A DNA stretch of 64,000 nucleotides from Xiphydria camelus (taxonomy: Eukaryota > Arthropoda > Insecta > Hymenoptera > Xiphydriidae). The translations under genes and the position numbers were made by a program. The stretch spans positions 26,038,288 to 26,102,287 of the forward strand of contig OY783192.1 of NCBI GenBank assembly GCA_963678675.1. Direction: 5' to 3'. A model generated the notes under the pieces. It was not told the origin of the DNA. It did no database searches and saw only the letters and a list, made by a program, of their open reading frames with translations. Shown here piece after piece: positions 10,601 through 22,301 of this stretch (positions within the stretch are counted from its first letter, which is position 1; each line of letters starts with the position of its first letter).

Positions 10601-13600
10601 TCTTAATTTTTTGGAACTTCCTCTCCCTTCTTTTCTGTACTCCTCGTAGTAGGCCATCACAAATGCCACCTCCTCTCCCTTCTCCTCCTCCATTTTACGT
10701 AACATTTTCTGATTTTAGTTTTTTTCTATTCCGATATGCTATTATAGACTAAAAGAGTTTTCATACTTTCACATTTTTGCTGTCAGATTTCTCAGAAATA
10801 ATTTAAATGTCGAAAACACTTTCTTCGCTTGAAATACCACTTGAAATTGATATAACATGTTACGTAATGGTGGACGTAGATCCCCGTCCCTCTTCTCCTC
10901 CTCTCCGAACCCCCATAAACAGCCCACAACCTTGACCGGACCATCCCTTTTAATATTACGTAATATGTGAAGCTATTTCGAGCCTACAACCCTGTATATT
11001 CTCTCGATCAAAAAAAGTTATAGAATGTGGCTCTTACAGTCAAAAAGACTTAAAATTAATACTACTCTAAAAAAGATAAAGACGCGAACACTAAGACTAA
11101 ATAATGATGAAAATAATAAGTGAAGAAAAGTATAATTAAACGATTAAAATTTGTTGTCAAGGAATTATACTACGTCCACACACACACACAGTGACGCGCG
11201 TTATGTAGCTGAACTAATTAGTGACGTTGATTGATAATATTCTGAGTAAAAGAATCATATGTGATAACACATGAAACGTCTACGCATGATCACGCATGAA
11301 TTTAGACCTTATCTATTCATAAATGATCACACGTATGTACGAGTATGCAGGATTGATCGTGTATATATTCATACACGATCGCACGCATCATTCTATTATT
11401 CTAATGAATCTAATATACATATCGAACAGTTTTGTTTGGAATTTAGAATCACTATGTAATGTTGAACCATTAATTCCCTTTTATATTGGCATTACAATAT
11501 AGCGAATGGAATTCGAAAAAAATGTTATTATTTCCACAATTAGTTTCTGAGATTTTATAGCGGCACTGATACAAAAAATGTGAAGATATTTGATCCTCAT
11601 CACACACACACATGCACCCTAGTAGCCAGTATGAATATACAATTTGCTGGCATATTTTAAACATAAAGTCCTAACAAGATGTTTTGCGTCTATGTCCTTC
11701 ATTGCGTGATCCTTTGCAGGCAGGTCATGCTTACCATGGTGAGCATTATGCCAGCGATAAATGCTTGGGTGTATCACCATCATTGGGTTAACCACCTCTA
11801 AACATTTTGCTAGCATTATTTGTTTGACTATGTTATCAATTCCAAGGATTGCACTGCAATGCCAAGGACGTAAAAAATGGGCTCATACAGAGAGTGCAGG
11901 ACTTAGCGCGAAAGCCAAGAGATATGTCTGCGAAATTTGCCTTAACTGAAGAGCCTATGTCATTTTGCCCATACCCACTTGGGTAAAACGACATAGTGGC
12001 TTATTTTTTAAAATAGGTTAAACTACAACTAAAATTATTTTTAAGCTCCCTTTGATGTGCAAACATGTTAGCAACTAACATCTGCTACAAAAATTTGATT
12101 TTGTTTTGTTAAACTATCAAAAAATAAAAAATATATACTCAACAATCACAAAGTGGTATGTCATTTTAGGCCAGTCTACCCTAACTTCTGGTAAATCTGG
12201 GATAGCTCTAATTCTATTCAAAACCCAGATATTACATGGAGTATGTTTAGTATGCCATATGTCTACTGAAGGGAAGATGGCCTACAAACTCAAATATCTC
12301 GAAACCAACTTTTTGTTACATAGCCCCTTCATCCACTTGCCTCTTCAATTAGAACTGTAATAAAGTATTCGTCATGTCATTAGGTAGGTACATTCCAAAT
12401 ATAATTTTCTTATGACAGCATAAAGTCAGCAAAAAGCGAGCAGTACTTTAAATTTTAATGCCAACAGTATGTTAGACACTTGCGATAAAACTTAGGACAT
12501 CATATTATGTTTTCCTTTTGCTGACCATATGTTTACCCAACATCAATTTATTCTGTCTGAAAATTTAATTATAATATAATGCCATCATTATTTTGGCTAC
12601 TCGTAAGTTACCCAATATTGTAGTGCACGTCACTAACAAAGCATCGATTGTCAGTATTTTATGTCTGTGTTTTGCTTGGGCATATTGGCTATCAGCGTAA
12701 CGTCAAAATAAAAGGAAATCAAATTCTAAGCACAACTTTCTGAAATATTCAATAAAATTTCGACGTAGAATACTCAGAGGATTGCGTATGATTCTCACAG
12801 TGTACTATAGAAGCTAAATGTGAGAATTATCTTGCAAGGGCACAAAATTTAAGATTTTTTCCGAGTGTGAAATGTCGCACGAGCCGCGGGCGAGTGCGGA
12901 AATTCATATGAATCAAAAATCTTATTGCACCCATGTCAAAAATCCTCTTTTCTTTACTACTTGTAATTAACAGTTCGTGTTTTCACGTCTGTAGCTGTGC
13001 GTAAAGAAATGGATAATTCGAGATCTGCGCATGCGCAAGCGTTTTTAAAGCTCTGGAGCCTTTAAAAACTAACAAAACAGAGTGTGTACATGCGCCGGTT
13101 TTTCTTTTATACACCTCCACAAGAAGTAGCTTTTATTGGTTAGTTCAGAAGCATGGAAACATGAACTTTTGACGTAAGTAGTAGAGAAAATTCATTATTA
13201 TACATAATTACAGATTTACTCATGTATGGACTTACACTTTATTCATAAATTCGCAAATAACCATATAATCCATCGTTCTATGTACAATTACTCGGCACAC
13301 ATAAGAGATGTTTCACTTTTGCATTCTTTTTCCCCTTTGTCAAATACAACACCAAATAATGAAAAATTGTTCAATATCAAGATGCATAATGATGAAAGAA
13401 TATTTGGAGCTTCTATTGCTATGCTTATGTTGATTCCAACTCTAAAAATCACTTCACGGCAATGTATTTGCCTTAAGTGCGCACAATTCGCCCACTCTTC
13501 CCTATGCATTACCCTTTGACGTATATAAATACATGAAAAATGTTATAGTGGCCATTATAAATTTAGAGTGTTTATTCCTACATCAAATTGCATTAAAATG

Positions 13601-14747
13601 AAGGATCACGCTTTGCTATCCGCGGATATATTATTATCATGCATTTACACGCATAATCATACATATTCATTCAGAGACAAAATTCATTCTATATACATCA
13701 TACATGGACGTTTCATGTAATGATTATAAATGGTTATTTTTTTAGGGCATTTTATTAAATCCTTGCTAGAAAGGATCGAGTAGATATCATGGTCAGTTGC
13801 TTCCTGCATTTAGCAGTCTAAGGCTTGCAAATGGGAATACTAGGTCGATGTGACATTGGGGACTATACGTATGTATGTAGTGCACGGCATATTTGCATAG
13901 AGGCTTTTTCATTTCGTTCCGAAACTTTTTTCTGAATGGATTCCTTCTAACAACAGTAAATAAACATACGTCTTTTTATTTTCTTTTCTTTTCTTCCATA
14001 CGTCATACCGGCAATGCCTTAAAATATAGACTTTCAGCTATAAAATATTTTTTAGTTAGTTTATACCGAGATACTGTGTTAGCTGAAATTCATCCTTTTT
14101 TAAATTAAACCATAATGCATATTGTTCAGAAAAGTCTAAGTTACATTTTAAAGACTATGTTGATCTGAAGGCGAAATATTTGAAAAAAAATTGCAACCGA
14201 GTCGCAACAAACCAATTTGCAGGTGGAAAGAGTATCCAAAGCATGTCTGCATGTCGAGGGTTAAGTATGTCATTAACTTCTTCAGTATTGACTATTTTGC
14301 TTGGGGAATCTCTATTTAGATCTTCGAAAGGAAACAGGTTTCCAAACACGAAAGACATAATATTTAACAGCTTTGTAATATATAAATAAAGTCAAATATA
14401 GATAATTACTTACGTATTTTCGGTAATACGCCTCTTCCAATATAAAAATGGTCGTGCGATTATTTTTCGCGGAAAAAATTATTCGTTATACGTCCGGACG
14501 TATTAGTCATTCAGGCTTAACTGAATATGTTTACTGCGTTATTAACCATATACTTGCAGAGAAGACAAAACACAGTCAGTAAAATTGCAGCTGGTTTATA
14601 TTATTGCAACTGCCGCAAGGCTACCAGCCGGCCACGATTCTACTGAAAAAAGCGACAAGCGGCGGTAGAAAACTATTCAGTTCCTTTCGTAATTAATAGC
14701 TTTTCTATATATTCTATTTGATTACATCGTTTTTCTATCGCTTAATA
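7624..14747. other. Gene-poor intergenic region
   Basis: Seven kilobases of AT-rich DNA with no ORF that I can link to a protein family; the longest is under 100 codons and repeat-like. Visible pieces are a GA microsatellite (9294-9309), a CA run (11177-11190), a small hairpin around TTTTGCCCA/TGGGTAAAA (11963-11992), and a hairpin cassette at ~12835-12937. Regulatory elements cannot be judged from one sequence. Confidence 0.5.
12835..12937. repeat. Hairpin cassette with GC-rich GCACGAGC core
   Basis: Outer inverted arms (GGGCACAAAATTTAAGATTTTTT and AAAAATCTTATTGCACCC) flank a core of GTCGCACGAGCCGCGGGCGA then GTGCGG. A related core (GCCGCACGAGCGAAGCGAGT then ACGGC) occurs at ~37120-37143. 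The cassette is GC-rich in an AT-rich setting. The function is unknown, and it may be a miniature transposon. Confidence 0.5.
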
Positions 14748-15971
14748 CCCAGACAACAGAGAATATTTGTTGATATCGTTAGGATATTCGAAAATATCTG
14801 AAAATATTAAAAATATCTATACGATATTGCTAGTATATTTGTGATCAGATATTAAACAGACAATATTCGTGAGTTCTTTGAATCTTTGCGAATATTGCCT
14901 GCTTAACCATCAAACGCTACAATGGGACTTATAGGACCCGAGCGTTTATTTCAACGTGCTGTATCTTCAAAACCCAGTAAAATTTGTTTGCAAAATATTT
15001 GTTATAAGCAATAAACAGTGGTAAGTAAATGTAATATATTCATTAAGGTAAGACTTTGAGCTACAATTACAAAAAAATTTAGTGTGTTATGTCAATTTGA
15101 ACACGAGATAATGCAGTTTAAACTTTCCTCGGGTCTTTATGGATCCATTGTAGCGGGAACGAAAAATTCGGAGGTTTTGTAGCGTGTGTGTGTGTGTGTG
15201 TTTGAGGGTTAATATCCGACCAGATAACCACAAATATACTAGCGACATAGTATAGATAGGTACAATTTTGCTCTCATAGCAGATGATATTCTGATAAATC
15301 CGCTTTCAATTAACAAATTTTAGTATCTTGTACTAAAATAAATAGTGATAGTACTTTATCGAGTTGACCGTAGTTAAACGGTATGAGGGGATCTTCTTGT
15401 TTTGCCATGAAGGACCAATCAGTTTTAACTCTCATGGCAAAACAATAAGATTCGCTTGTACTCGTACTAGGGCCTATCAAAAAACGCAAATTTTCAATTT
15501 TAATATTTATTTATTATTATTTACTACGAGGCGCATACCTACCTTCAGTGATTCTGATCGACCCGCTTTGATTGACGGTACATACTTCAATTAGGTCGAC
15601 CGTAGTTGAACGGTCCGAGCGGATCTTCTTGTTTTACCAAGAAGCACCAATCAAATTTAGCCTTCATGGTAAAACAGTAAGATTCACTCGAATCTTTTAG
15701 CTACGGTTGACTCGATAAAATTACCGTTACAAAAGCTGGTCGATCAGAATCTTTGACGCTAGGTATATGTTGGTTCAATGTCGAGACTACGTGAAAAATT
15801 ATGTAGATTCCGACTTGGTCGTCGAGTAGCTCCACAGTTTGACATATAGATATTTGGAAAGTATATTATTGATATCGTTTGAATATAAACAGATATCTCA
15901 TAAATATTCAATATCTGTTTTCGGGGACATTCATAGAATATTTTTACAGGCTATATTTCTGCTATCCGGAT
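14748..15971. mobile_element. Repeat family copy 1 (~1.2 kb, AT-rich inverted termini)
   Basis: The left part reads CCCAGACAACAGAGAATATT and continues with many GATATC/AAATAT motifs. The right part read in reverse (ATCCGGATAGCAGAAATAT...) resembles it at the very end. Both subterminal regions match the opposite ends of the element at 62411-63471, so the two are copies of one family in opposite orientations. No transposase is seen. The target duplication is unresolved. A nested hairpin unit occupies ~15358-15770. Confidence 0.62.
15358..15770. repeat. Nested set of inverted repeats
   Basis: TATCGAGTTGACCGTAGTT at 15358 is mirrored by AGCTACGGTTGACTCGATA near 15699-15717. CATACCTACCTTCAGTGATT at 15532 is mirrored by a partner near 15750. 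Two local hairpins both carry GATCTTCTTGTTTT in one arm and AAAACA(A/G)TAAGATT in the other. This looks like a duplicated MITE inside the larger repeat. Confidence 0.55.
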
Positions 15972-17218
15972 AATAACACAGGCCTGCGAAAAAATTGTGA
16001 TCAAGCTATTTTAATTTTCTTCACCTAATTAGGACTTATAATGAACTGAACTAACCCAATTTTGCTTCTATCACGTAACGGTTTTTTGCAAACCAATATT
16101 TAGGGGTATTATCTTTCAATATTCCAAACAAATTAAATTAAATTCCTTCTTTTTGTTCGGAAACCGTGAGATACGAATAAAAATTTCGTTTTAAATTTCA
16201 CATCTATTGGGGATAGACCAGAACTAACCGGACAAGTCGGTGATTCCCCGGTTTGATACACTCGCTTTATAACAATGCCTTGAACGCGATGTAATTTAGT
16301 GTCGATATGGGATTCAAAGAGATGTTTGTCTAAAGTCTATTTATTCCCAAAATAGACACGACCAAAACAAATTCACGCCGCGTTCATGTGATCAACGAAA
16401 CTGTATTCGAACCAGTCAAAACAAGTTCCGCCGGCAAGATATGCAGCGGCACGCAGAAGCGCGTGGATACTTTTTCCATTGCGGTGCTATTTTGTTCAAA
16501 AACCTTATGTGATAGAAAAAACTAAAACCGGATTTGAAATCAGCATCGCTTAAATGCCCAACATCAGTTGAAAAATTCCTATAGAGCAATCATCATACTA
16601 TCTATTTGAATAATTAGAAATGAAACTATCGCACTCTACTTAATATGTTGCATGTAAATTTATTGGATAAATTGTTTCACTGAAGAAAGATAAAAATGGT
16701 AGAAATCATAAATTCGGTAGAACCATAATTACAAATTTAATTTACATAAAACGATCAAATTTGCATTGCTTAGATGTATAGAATGATAGGATAAAAAATA
16801 ATTATAGGTATACCTCTATAATCCTTTTTGTCTATATACATTAAAGAATAATAGACAAAAAAATTAGGATTGCTGCAATAAAATTGGAACATATTAAAAA
16901 CGATAGGATTTACACCATAAAGATGCTAAGCAACGCGATAGAAAGTATACTTAGTTACTTGTATCACATAAAGTTACTGTAAAAAGTGATAAAAAATTCG
17001 ATGAGGAATTTTTATCTAGATTATGCTAACCAAAAACCGCATACGATACGGTATGATATTTTTCCTATTATTTCTCCTGTAATTGTTAAACGGTTAACTT
17101 ATAGTTTTTTCCAACAGGGCTCTCTCCCTACCCCTCCCCGCCCCTTTCCCTAAAATAAGTATACGACTACGAGAGTATCGCACAAGGCTGTACGTATTGA
17201 TCAAACTTTCAAACCAAC
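15972..17218. other. Intergenic region upstream of the TEX47-like gene
   Basis: No coding region recognised. The last ~120 bp contain a C-rich stretch (CCCTACCCCTCCCCGCCCC near 17127) just before the gene, the only compositional hint of a promoter. Confidence 0.4.
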
Positions 17219-18174
17219 ATGGACGAACCAGAAAGACGATCCATTCTCGACTTCGTACGAACCAGCAAACGTGTCAATATATGTAGATTGGTGTACATTG
17301 CAAAAATTACGTCACCCTGTGACGACGTGCTTAAAATTTTCAACGCCTTTGCGAAAGAGACTTTTTCCGAAACGATGACCACCGGACTACTTCTCATATA
17401 CCCCGATTACGTTGTGCATTTGATCGAGTCGACCGAGGACGACATCTTTCAATCGTGCTTAAACTTTGTGAATACCTATCCCAATATTTTGGCAAATTTA
17501 AAGTGCTTCCCAGTTCAGGTCGAAATAAGAAATCGATTTTTCGAAAAGTGGTATGCCAGGAAAGTGATAGATAAAGCTGGCAACACGGGCAAATCACTGA
17601 GAAATACAGAAGACAACTTTGAAAATATTACAGCAATTTATAAGGAAATTATTATCAATCTCTATCGCTTCTATCACGAACTACGCATGGCAAATGTTAC
17701 TAGTTATGTGAGTTTAATTACTACTTCCATATTTTCGCTTACAATTATTTGAACCCCTCAGAATTCCCCATTGAAAACTACATCCTCCAATTTTCTCGAA
17801 CTTCCTGAAAGGTTTGCCGCTCCCATATTTCGCATTATCTAAAATGATCTTTTCTTTTCTTTCCTTTACAGACGCGATTCATCGAAAAGTTAGAGTCACT
17901 CTACGAAAAGGGACACGAACTCCTCCCAAGTATTACGACAATGGAAATCATGTTAAATAGTCGATGGGGAGACAGTTTGGAAACTTTAATTGAAAGTTAT
18001 TGGAATATATCTTGCGTCGATGAATTCGGCGACATTTGGCCCTTTCCGGAAATAGCACTTCCTCGTGTGGATTTTGAAGGAATCGAACGCAAAGGGGAGA
18101 AAGAGGCAATCACTGTGGAGAAAACAACAAATGGTCGTCAATGCCATTATGACGAATCTTTTTCCCCTTCTTGA
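17219..18174 (+). CDS. TEX47-like protein, two exons
   Basis: Exon 1 (17219-17707) ends at TAT before the donor GTGAGT. Exon 2 (17872-18174) starts after the pyrimidine-rich acceptor ...TTTCCTTTACAG. The join is in frame and gives 263 residues, close to the ~250 aa of vertebrate TEX47. Residues ~15-110 have the TEX47/BLUF-like order: a short strand (NICRLVYIAKIT), a helix, a TGLLLIYPDYVVHLIES strand pair, then a helix and LKCFPVQVEIRNRFFEKWYARKV. Exon 2 carries a helix and the PFPEIALP segment seen in the C-terminal half of the family. The vertebrate protein is testis-expressed with unclear function. There is no signal peptide or membrane segment. An AATAAA lies at 18568-18573, possibly its polyadenylation signal. 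Family recognition is from memory of the fold pattern. Confidence 0.75.
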
Positions 18175-18636
18175 ATTTCTCACCTAACTTGTTGAACCTT
18201 ACTACATATATGTACGAGTACGTACATGTAAGATTGATCTTAGAACCTGCAACGTAGATGTGTGAATGTGAAAGAGGACGTGTAATATACCTCTGGTTAG
18301 CGTATAAGAGGTTTTTTGCAGCAAATTTTTTCTACCTTATACTCATTCAATTCAGTTCTCTTTTTTTTTATTGCAGCTTTGAAAAATTTCAACGAAACTA
18401 CCTTTACTCCGTGTTCTTTCATTTTTTATTTTCGGCCTTATTTAAACTGGAAAATGACATTTAAAAATTTAGCTATGTTATCTTGTTGCAGATATACTTC
18501 TCTCGCACCATGCAGGAAATTTCAGGCAAACATTACCTGTGATTCCTTGATCGACACTAGCGAACGAAATAAATGCTTGCTTGAAATACTCTACTTTGTG
18601 GCGATACGTGAAGACGTTAAAATTAACTACAAATAT

Positions 18637-19441
18637 GCGTAGCCAGCTGCAAAATGATCAGCTGAGATATTCTCACATCAATTGCTGGAAATTGGGAATG
18701 GAAAGGTGCTGGTTAATCTGACCTCAGGACGAATTTCATTGTCTCATAACTTCTGCAATTTTGTGACATCAAAAGAAGAATTGGTTGAAAAAGTATTTCC
18801 CAATATTCGAACCAATTATAAGAATCACGATTGGCTGAGTGAACGAGCTATTCTTGCCGCCAAGAACAAAGACGTCTACGGACTTAACAGTATTATTCAG
18901 TTTAACATTCAAAGCGAGGCAGTCACATACAAGTCCATCGACACTGTGTGGAAGCAGACGAAGCGGTTAATTATATAACAGAATTTTTTAATTCACTCGA
19001 TCTGCCAGGGATGCCACCGCATATACTGCAATTGAAAATCGGCGTATCAATTATCATGTTGCGAAATATCAACCAGTCAAATAGCTTTGCAATGCTATGC
19101 GGTTTGCAGTAAAAAAATTAATGAGCAACATCGTAGAAGCAACAATCTTAACAGGACCTTTCAAATGTGAAGATGTCCTTATTCCTCGCATTGCTATGAT
19201 TCCAGCGAATATGCCATTTCAATTTAAGAGATTACAATTCCCAATTCGATTGGCGTTTGCAATCACAATCAACAAAGCTCAGGGCCAATTTTTAGAATTG
19301 TGCGGTTTAGATCTAGACACGGATTGCTTCTCACATGGACAATTATATGTTACGTGTTCTAAAGTCGGCAAACCAAACAATCTCTATATCTGCACAGACA
19401 ATGGAGCAACAAAAAATATTGTATACCCACAAGCAATGTGA
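18637..19441 (+). pseudogene. Helitron Pif1-like helicase, C-terminal remnant
   Basis: Broken pieces of the SF1 helicase part of an autonomous Helitron RepHel protein. The first piece (to ~18978) contains VFPNIRTNYKNHDWLSERAI, followed by frameshifts and a middle part with DLPGMPPHILQLKIG (about 18980-19050). The last piece (19097-19441) has the late helicase motifs FPIRLAFAITINKAQGQ and SHGQLYVTCSKVG. The N-terminal Rep domain and Walker A part are absent. At least two frame changes and the loss of the start show it is dead. Possibly related to the source of the non-autonomous Helitrons elsewhere in the window, but nothing links them directly. Confidence 0.85.
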
Positions 19442-19566
19442 AATTAAACATATTAGAAACGTACGTTTTCTCTTTTCTTTCCTTTCCATTTAACCAGACT
19501 GATTGTGAGCCAAAGCAACGCGTGGCAGGGTACAGCTGGTATAGAATAAAATCATTAAAAATTTCA

Positions 19567-19640
19567 ACAGCATTGTGTAGCTCCGTGGTTGAGGCGTTGT
19601 TCTCCTACGTAGAGCACCCGGGTTCAAATCCCTAAGAACC
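19567..19640 (+). repeat. tRNA-like sequence, probable SINE head
   Basis: An A-box-like TAGCTCCGTGGTTGAGG (19578-19594) and a perfect B-box-like GGGTTCAAATCC (19620-19631) are spaced as in a tRNA gene. I could not fold a full acceptor stem, so it is more likely a tRNA-derived SINE or tRNA pseudogene than a working tRNA. Confidence 0.55.
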
Positions 19641-20108
19641 TAACTATAATATAATACAAGAAACCATGTATCGTTCAGATTCTTTTTTTTAATACTTCAG
19701 CAATATATAATTAGCAAAGGATATGTGTTGCCCCAAAATATTCTTTTAATCACATGAGACACATTCTGAGAATATTATGAACGTCCGGTTATGTACGCGT
19801 CCATGTACATTACGCTACACTTCAATAACGAGAGGGTGCACACTTCATGAACACTATGCGAGCATTAGGTTTACAGCTTACGCTTTACACTCTATGTTCC
19901 AAAATACGCTTCTCGAGTGAACAATGCACATTCCGTTAACGCTTGGCGAACACTTTCCAAACATTTTGATTTGCTACCTTCCAGAATACACAGTTCACGC
20001 TTTCTTTTCGCCAGGGTAACCATTTTACAATGTACTTAGGTATACAATATACGTTTGTTGATATCACATTCTACTGTATTATTTATCATTAATTACTTAT
20101 AATTACGT
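19641..20108. other. Gene-free spacer
   Basis: No gene or clear repeat boundary seen between the tRNA-like sequence and the first Polinton-like coding remnant. Confidence 0.45.
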
Positions 20109-20851
20109 ATAAAAAACCAAAACGCGTGGCCGCCACGCGCGGAAGAAGTTAACGAAAAGGAAGGGCAGGAACAGGGCGCTCATCGACAAATCCAACTTCC
20201 ACAACCGCGCCGTTTTTGCGGAAAATCTCGTGGCTCGGCGAGATTGAAGTTCTCCTCGATAAACCTATTTACGTGAGATTCTGCATACTGGACCTCTTCA
20301 AGACACGTGTGTACGCCTTCCATTATGATTTTATGGTCAAAATTTTCGGGAAAAATTCCAAGTTGCTGTATGCTAATACGGATAGTCTCATCTACGAAGT
20401 ATGACATGAGGATGTTTACGAGGTGATGAAGTGTGATATCGAGCGCTTCATGTTCGATTACCTCGCCGAGAACGTCTTATAAATGCTGCGTGTCAATAAG
20501 GAAATCGTCGGCCTCATGAAGGATGAGTGTAACGGCAAAGTGATGACGGATTTCGTGGGGCTTCGCAGCAAGATGTACGGCGTGCATGTTGAAGGTAGAG
20601 ATCGCCTGAAGAAGGCCAAGGGCGTGAAAGTGTCGATAGTGAGGAAAACCATCGAGTTCGACGGCTACGTCAAGTATTTGCGAGAAAACAGTACGCAGTG
20701 CCGATCGCAGTACCTCTTCCGCTCGAGGCTGCACGAAGTGCAAACTATGCGGCAGATCAAGCTCGCACTGAGTCCCCACGATGATAAGCGGTGTTTGCTG
20801 CCCTATACCACGGACGCTCTGCCATGGGGCCATTATGAGCTTTGGTTATAA
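20109..20851 (+). pseudogene. Polinton/Maverick protein-primed DNA polymerase B, C-terminal remnant
   Basis: C-terminal part of a family B polymerase of the kind that replicates Polinton/Maverick transposons. The palm motif is visible as KLLYANTDSLIYEV (canonical YxDTDS; here Asp is replaced by Asn). It is followed by a stop, then by GLMKDECNGK and the FVGLRSKMYGV segment, and ends with DALPWGHYEL. At least one frameshift lies near 20220, and stops occur at ~20402 and ~20480. The catalytic substitution and stops indicate a dead gene. It is the first of three consecutive plus-strand Polinton-type genes; the integrase, protease, capsid genes and terminal repeats are not seen. Confidence 0.82.
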
Positions 20852-21829
20852 AAACACCTTATTTATATGATTCTCACGTCAGTCATGTCCGAGCTGCGTT
20901 TCGATAAGCAGCCCATCAGATTGCCCGTCACGAACTTTAACGAACTCGCGCAGCGAAGTGCGGGTGAGAAGACAAGTCGCCACGGTGATTTGCTGCCGAA
21001 CAGCGTGCTGGCGAAACTTTTCGGACCGTCCAATTACGGCAAGACCAACATATTGCTCACCCTCGTAACATACTCCAATGGACTGCAATTCGAAAACGTC
21101 TACGTCCACTCGAAATCGCTCAATCAATCAACGTATCGGTTCTTGGAAGAGTTGCTCGAGTCCGTGGACGGCGTTGGCTATTTTTCTTTCAATGATCAAG
21201 AAAAGGTGGTGACGCCGGAGGTAAGGCGCCCCATCTTGATAATGATCTTCGTCGACATCGTTTGCGAGAAGCAGAACAAAATCAGTGCATTCTTTTGCAT
21301 GGGGAGACATAGGAGCGTAGACTGCTTCTATCTCTGTCAGATGTATGCTCGCATTTCTAAGCTTCTCGCGTGTGATAATGCTAATTTGGTGGTGCTCTTC
21401 AAGCAGGATGAGATGAATCTCAGATATGTTTACGACGATCACGTGAATATGGACATGCCTTATGCAACATTTCGCGACCTTTGCGCCGCGTGTTGAAATG
21501 CCGATAAATAGGGGAGAGTTGGACAAAATGGGGACGGCAGGTCAAACGGGGACGTTCTAGTTCTTCTTGATTAGTGCTGCCATCGGTGAGAAACTAGACT
21601 ACTACTGTTACTGGACGCCATAGCATTAGTCTGAGTTGAGTAGTGAAGGTTAGATGAGGCTTGCTTGAGTTTTAATGTGATTTTTAGTTTTGAAGTGAAA
21701 AGTTATCAATTTTCTGTTACGTTTTGGGTTTGGTATACTCTGTCACACGTGAAGGTAAGTTTTGGATGAGTTTATATTTTATTTCCTTATCTATTAGTAA
21801 GTGTTTTGGCATGTTCTTTATTCCGCTAA

Positions 21830-21955
21830 GGGCCGGTTTTACCAACAGGTATAAACGCGGTATAGCGCTATACTGAGAATAACCATAAGGCTTATTGCTG
21901 GTTATTCTTAGTATAGCGCTATACCGCGTTTATACTGTGTTGGTAAAACCGGCCC
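21830..21955. mobile_element. 126-bp palindromic MITE with TAA duplication
   Basis: Near-complete hairpin: GGGCCGGTTTTACCAACA at the left and its complement at the right, with GGTATAGCGCTATAC and GTATAGCGCTATACC further in. TAA is repeated outside both ends (21827-21829 and 21956-21958), the PIF/Harbinger pattern. It sits in the 5' non-coding part of the pogo-like element, so it inserted later. Confidence 0.8.
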
Positions 21956-22301
21956 TAAGTCATTTATGTGACGAGAGAAGCCATTCTTCGAAATATAGTT
22001 CACGATCGGGTAAAACGGGGACGCTAGTGGTGGTTCAAAATGGGGACTTCCCTGTTTTGGACAACAGATAATATTATTAATTTATTTATAAGATATTAGA
22101 TATTTACCTACGATCTGGCTATTGTATTTAATAGTTAATAGTAATTAAATAATAATAATAATTGTAGCACTGTTATACAATAGAGTTTATTTATTTATCT
22201 ATTACTTCTTATGTTATTTCCCTTTCGAACTTTATAATATTTATTTAATATAAGGTATCCTCGCTAAAATTCTACGAACATATTTAATTCCAGTTATCAA
22301 G

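Noticed and set aside
13226..13519. 97-codon plus ORF and 73-codon minus ORF on the same bases
   Set aside because: Overlapping opposite ORFs in AT-rich DNA without family similarity; most likely chance.
19567..19640. Functional tRNA gene
   Set aside because: A and B boxes are present, but I could not pair a full acceptor stem; it is more likely a SINE head or pseudogene.
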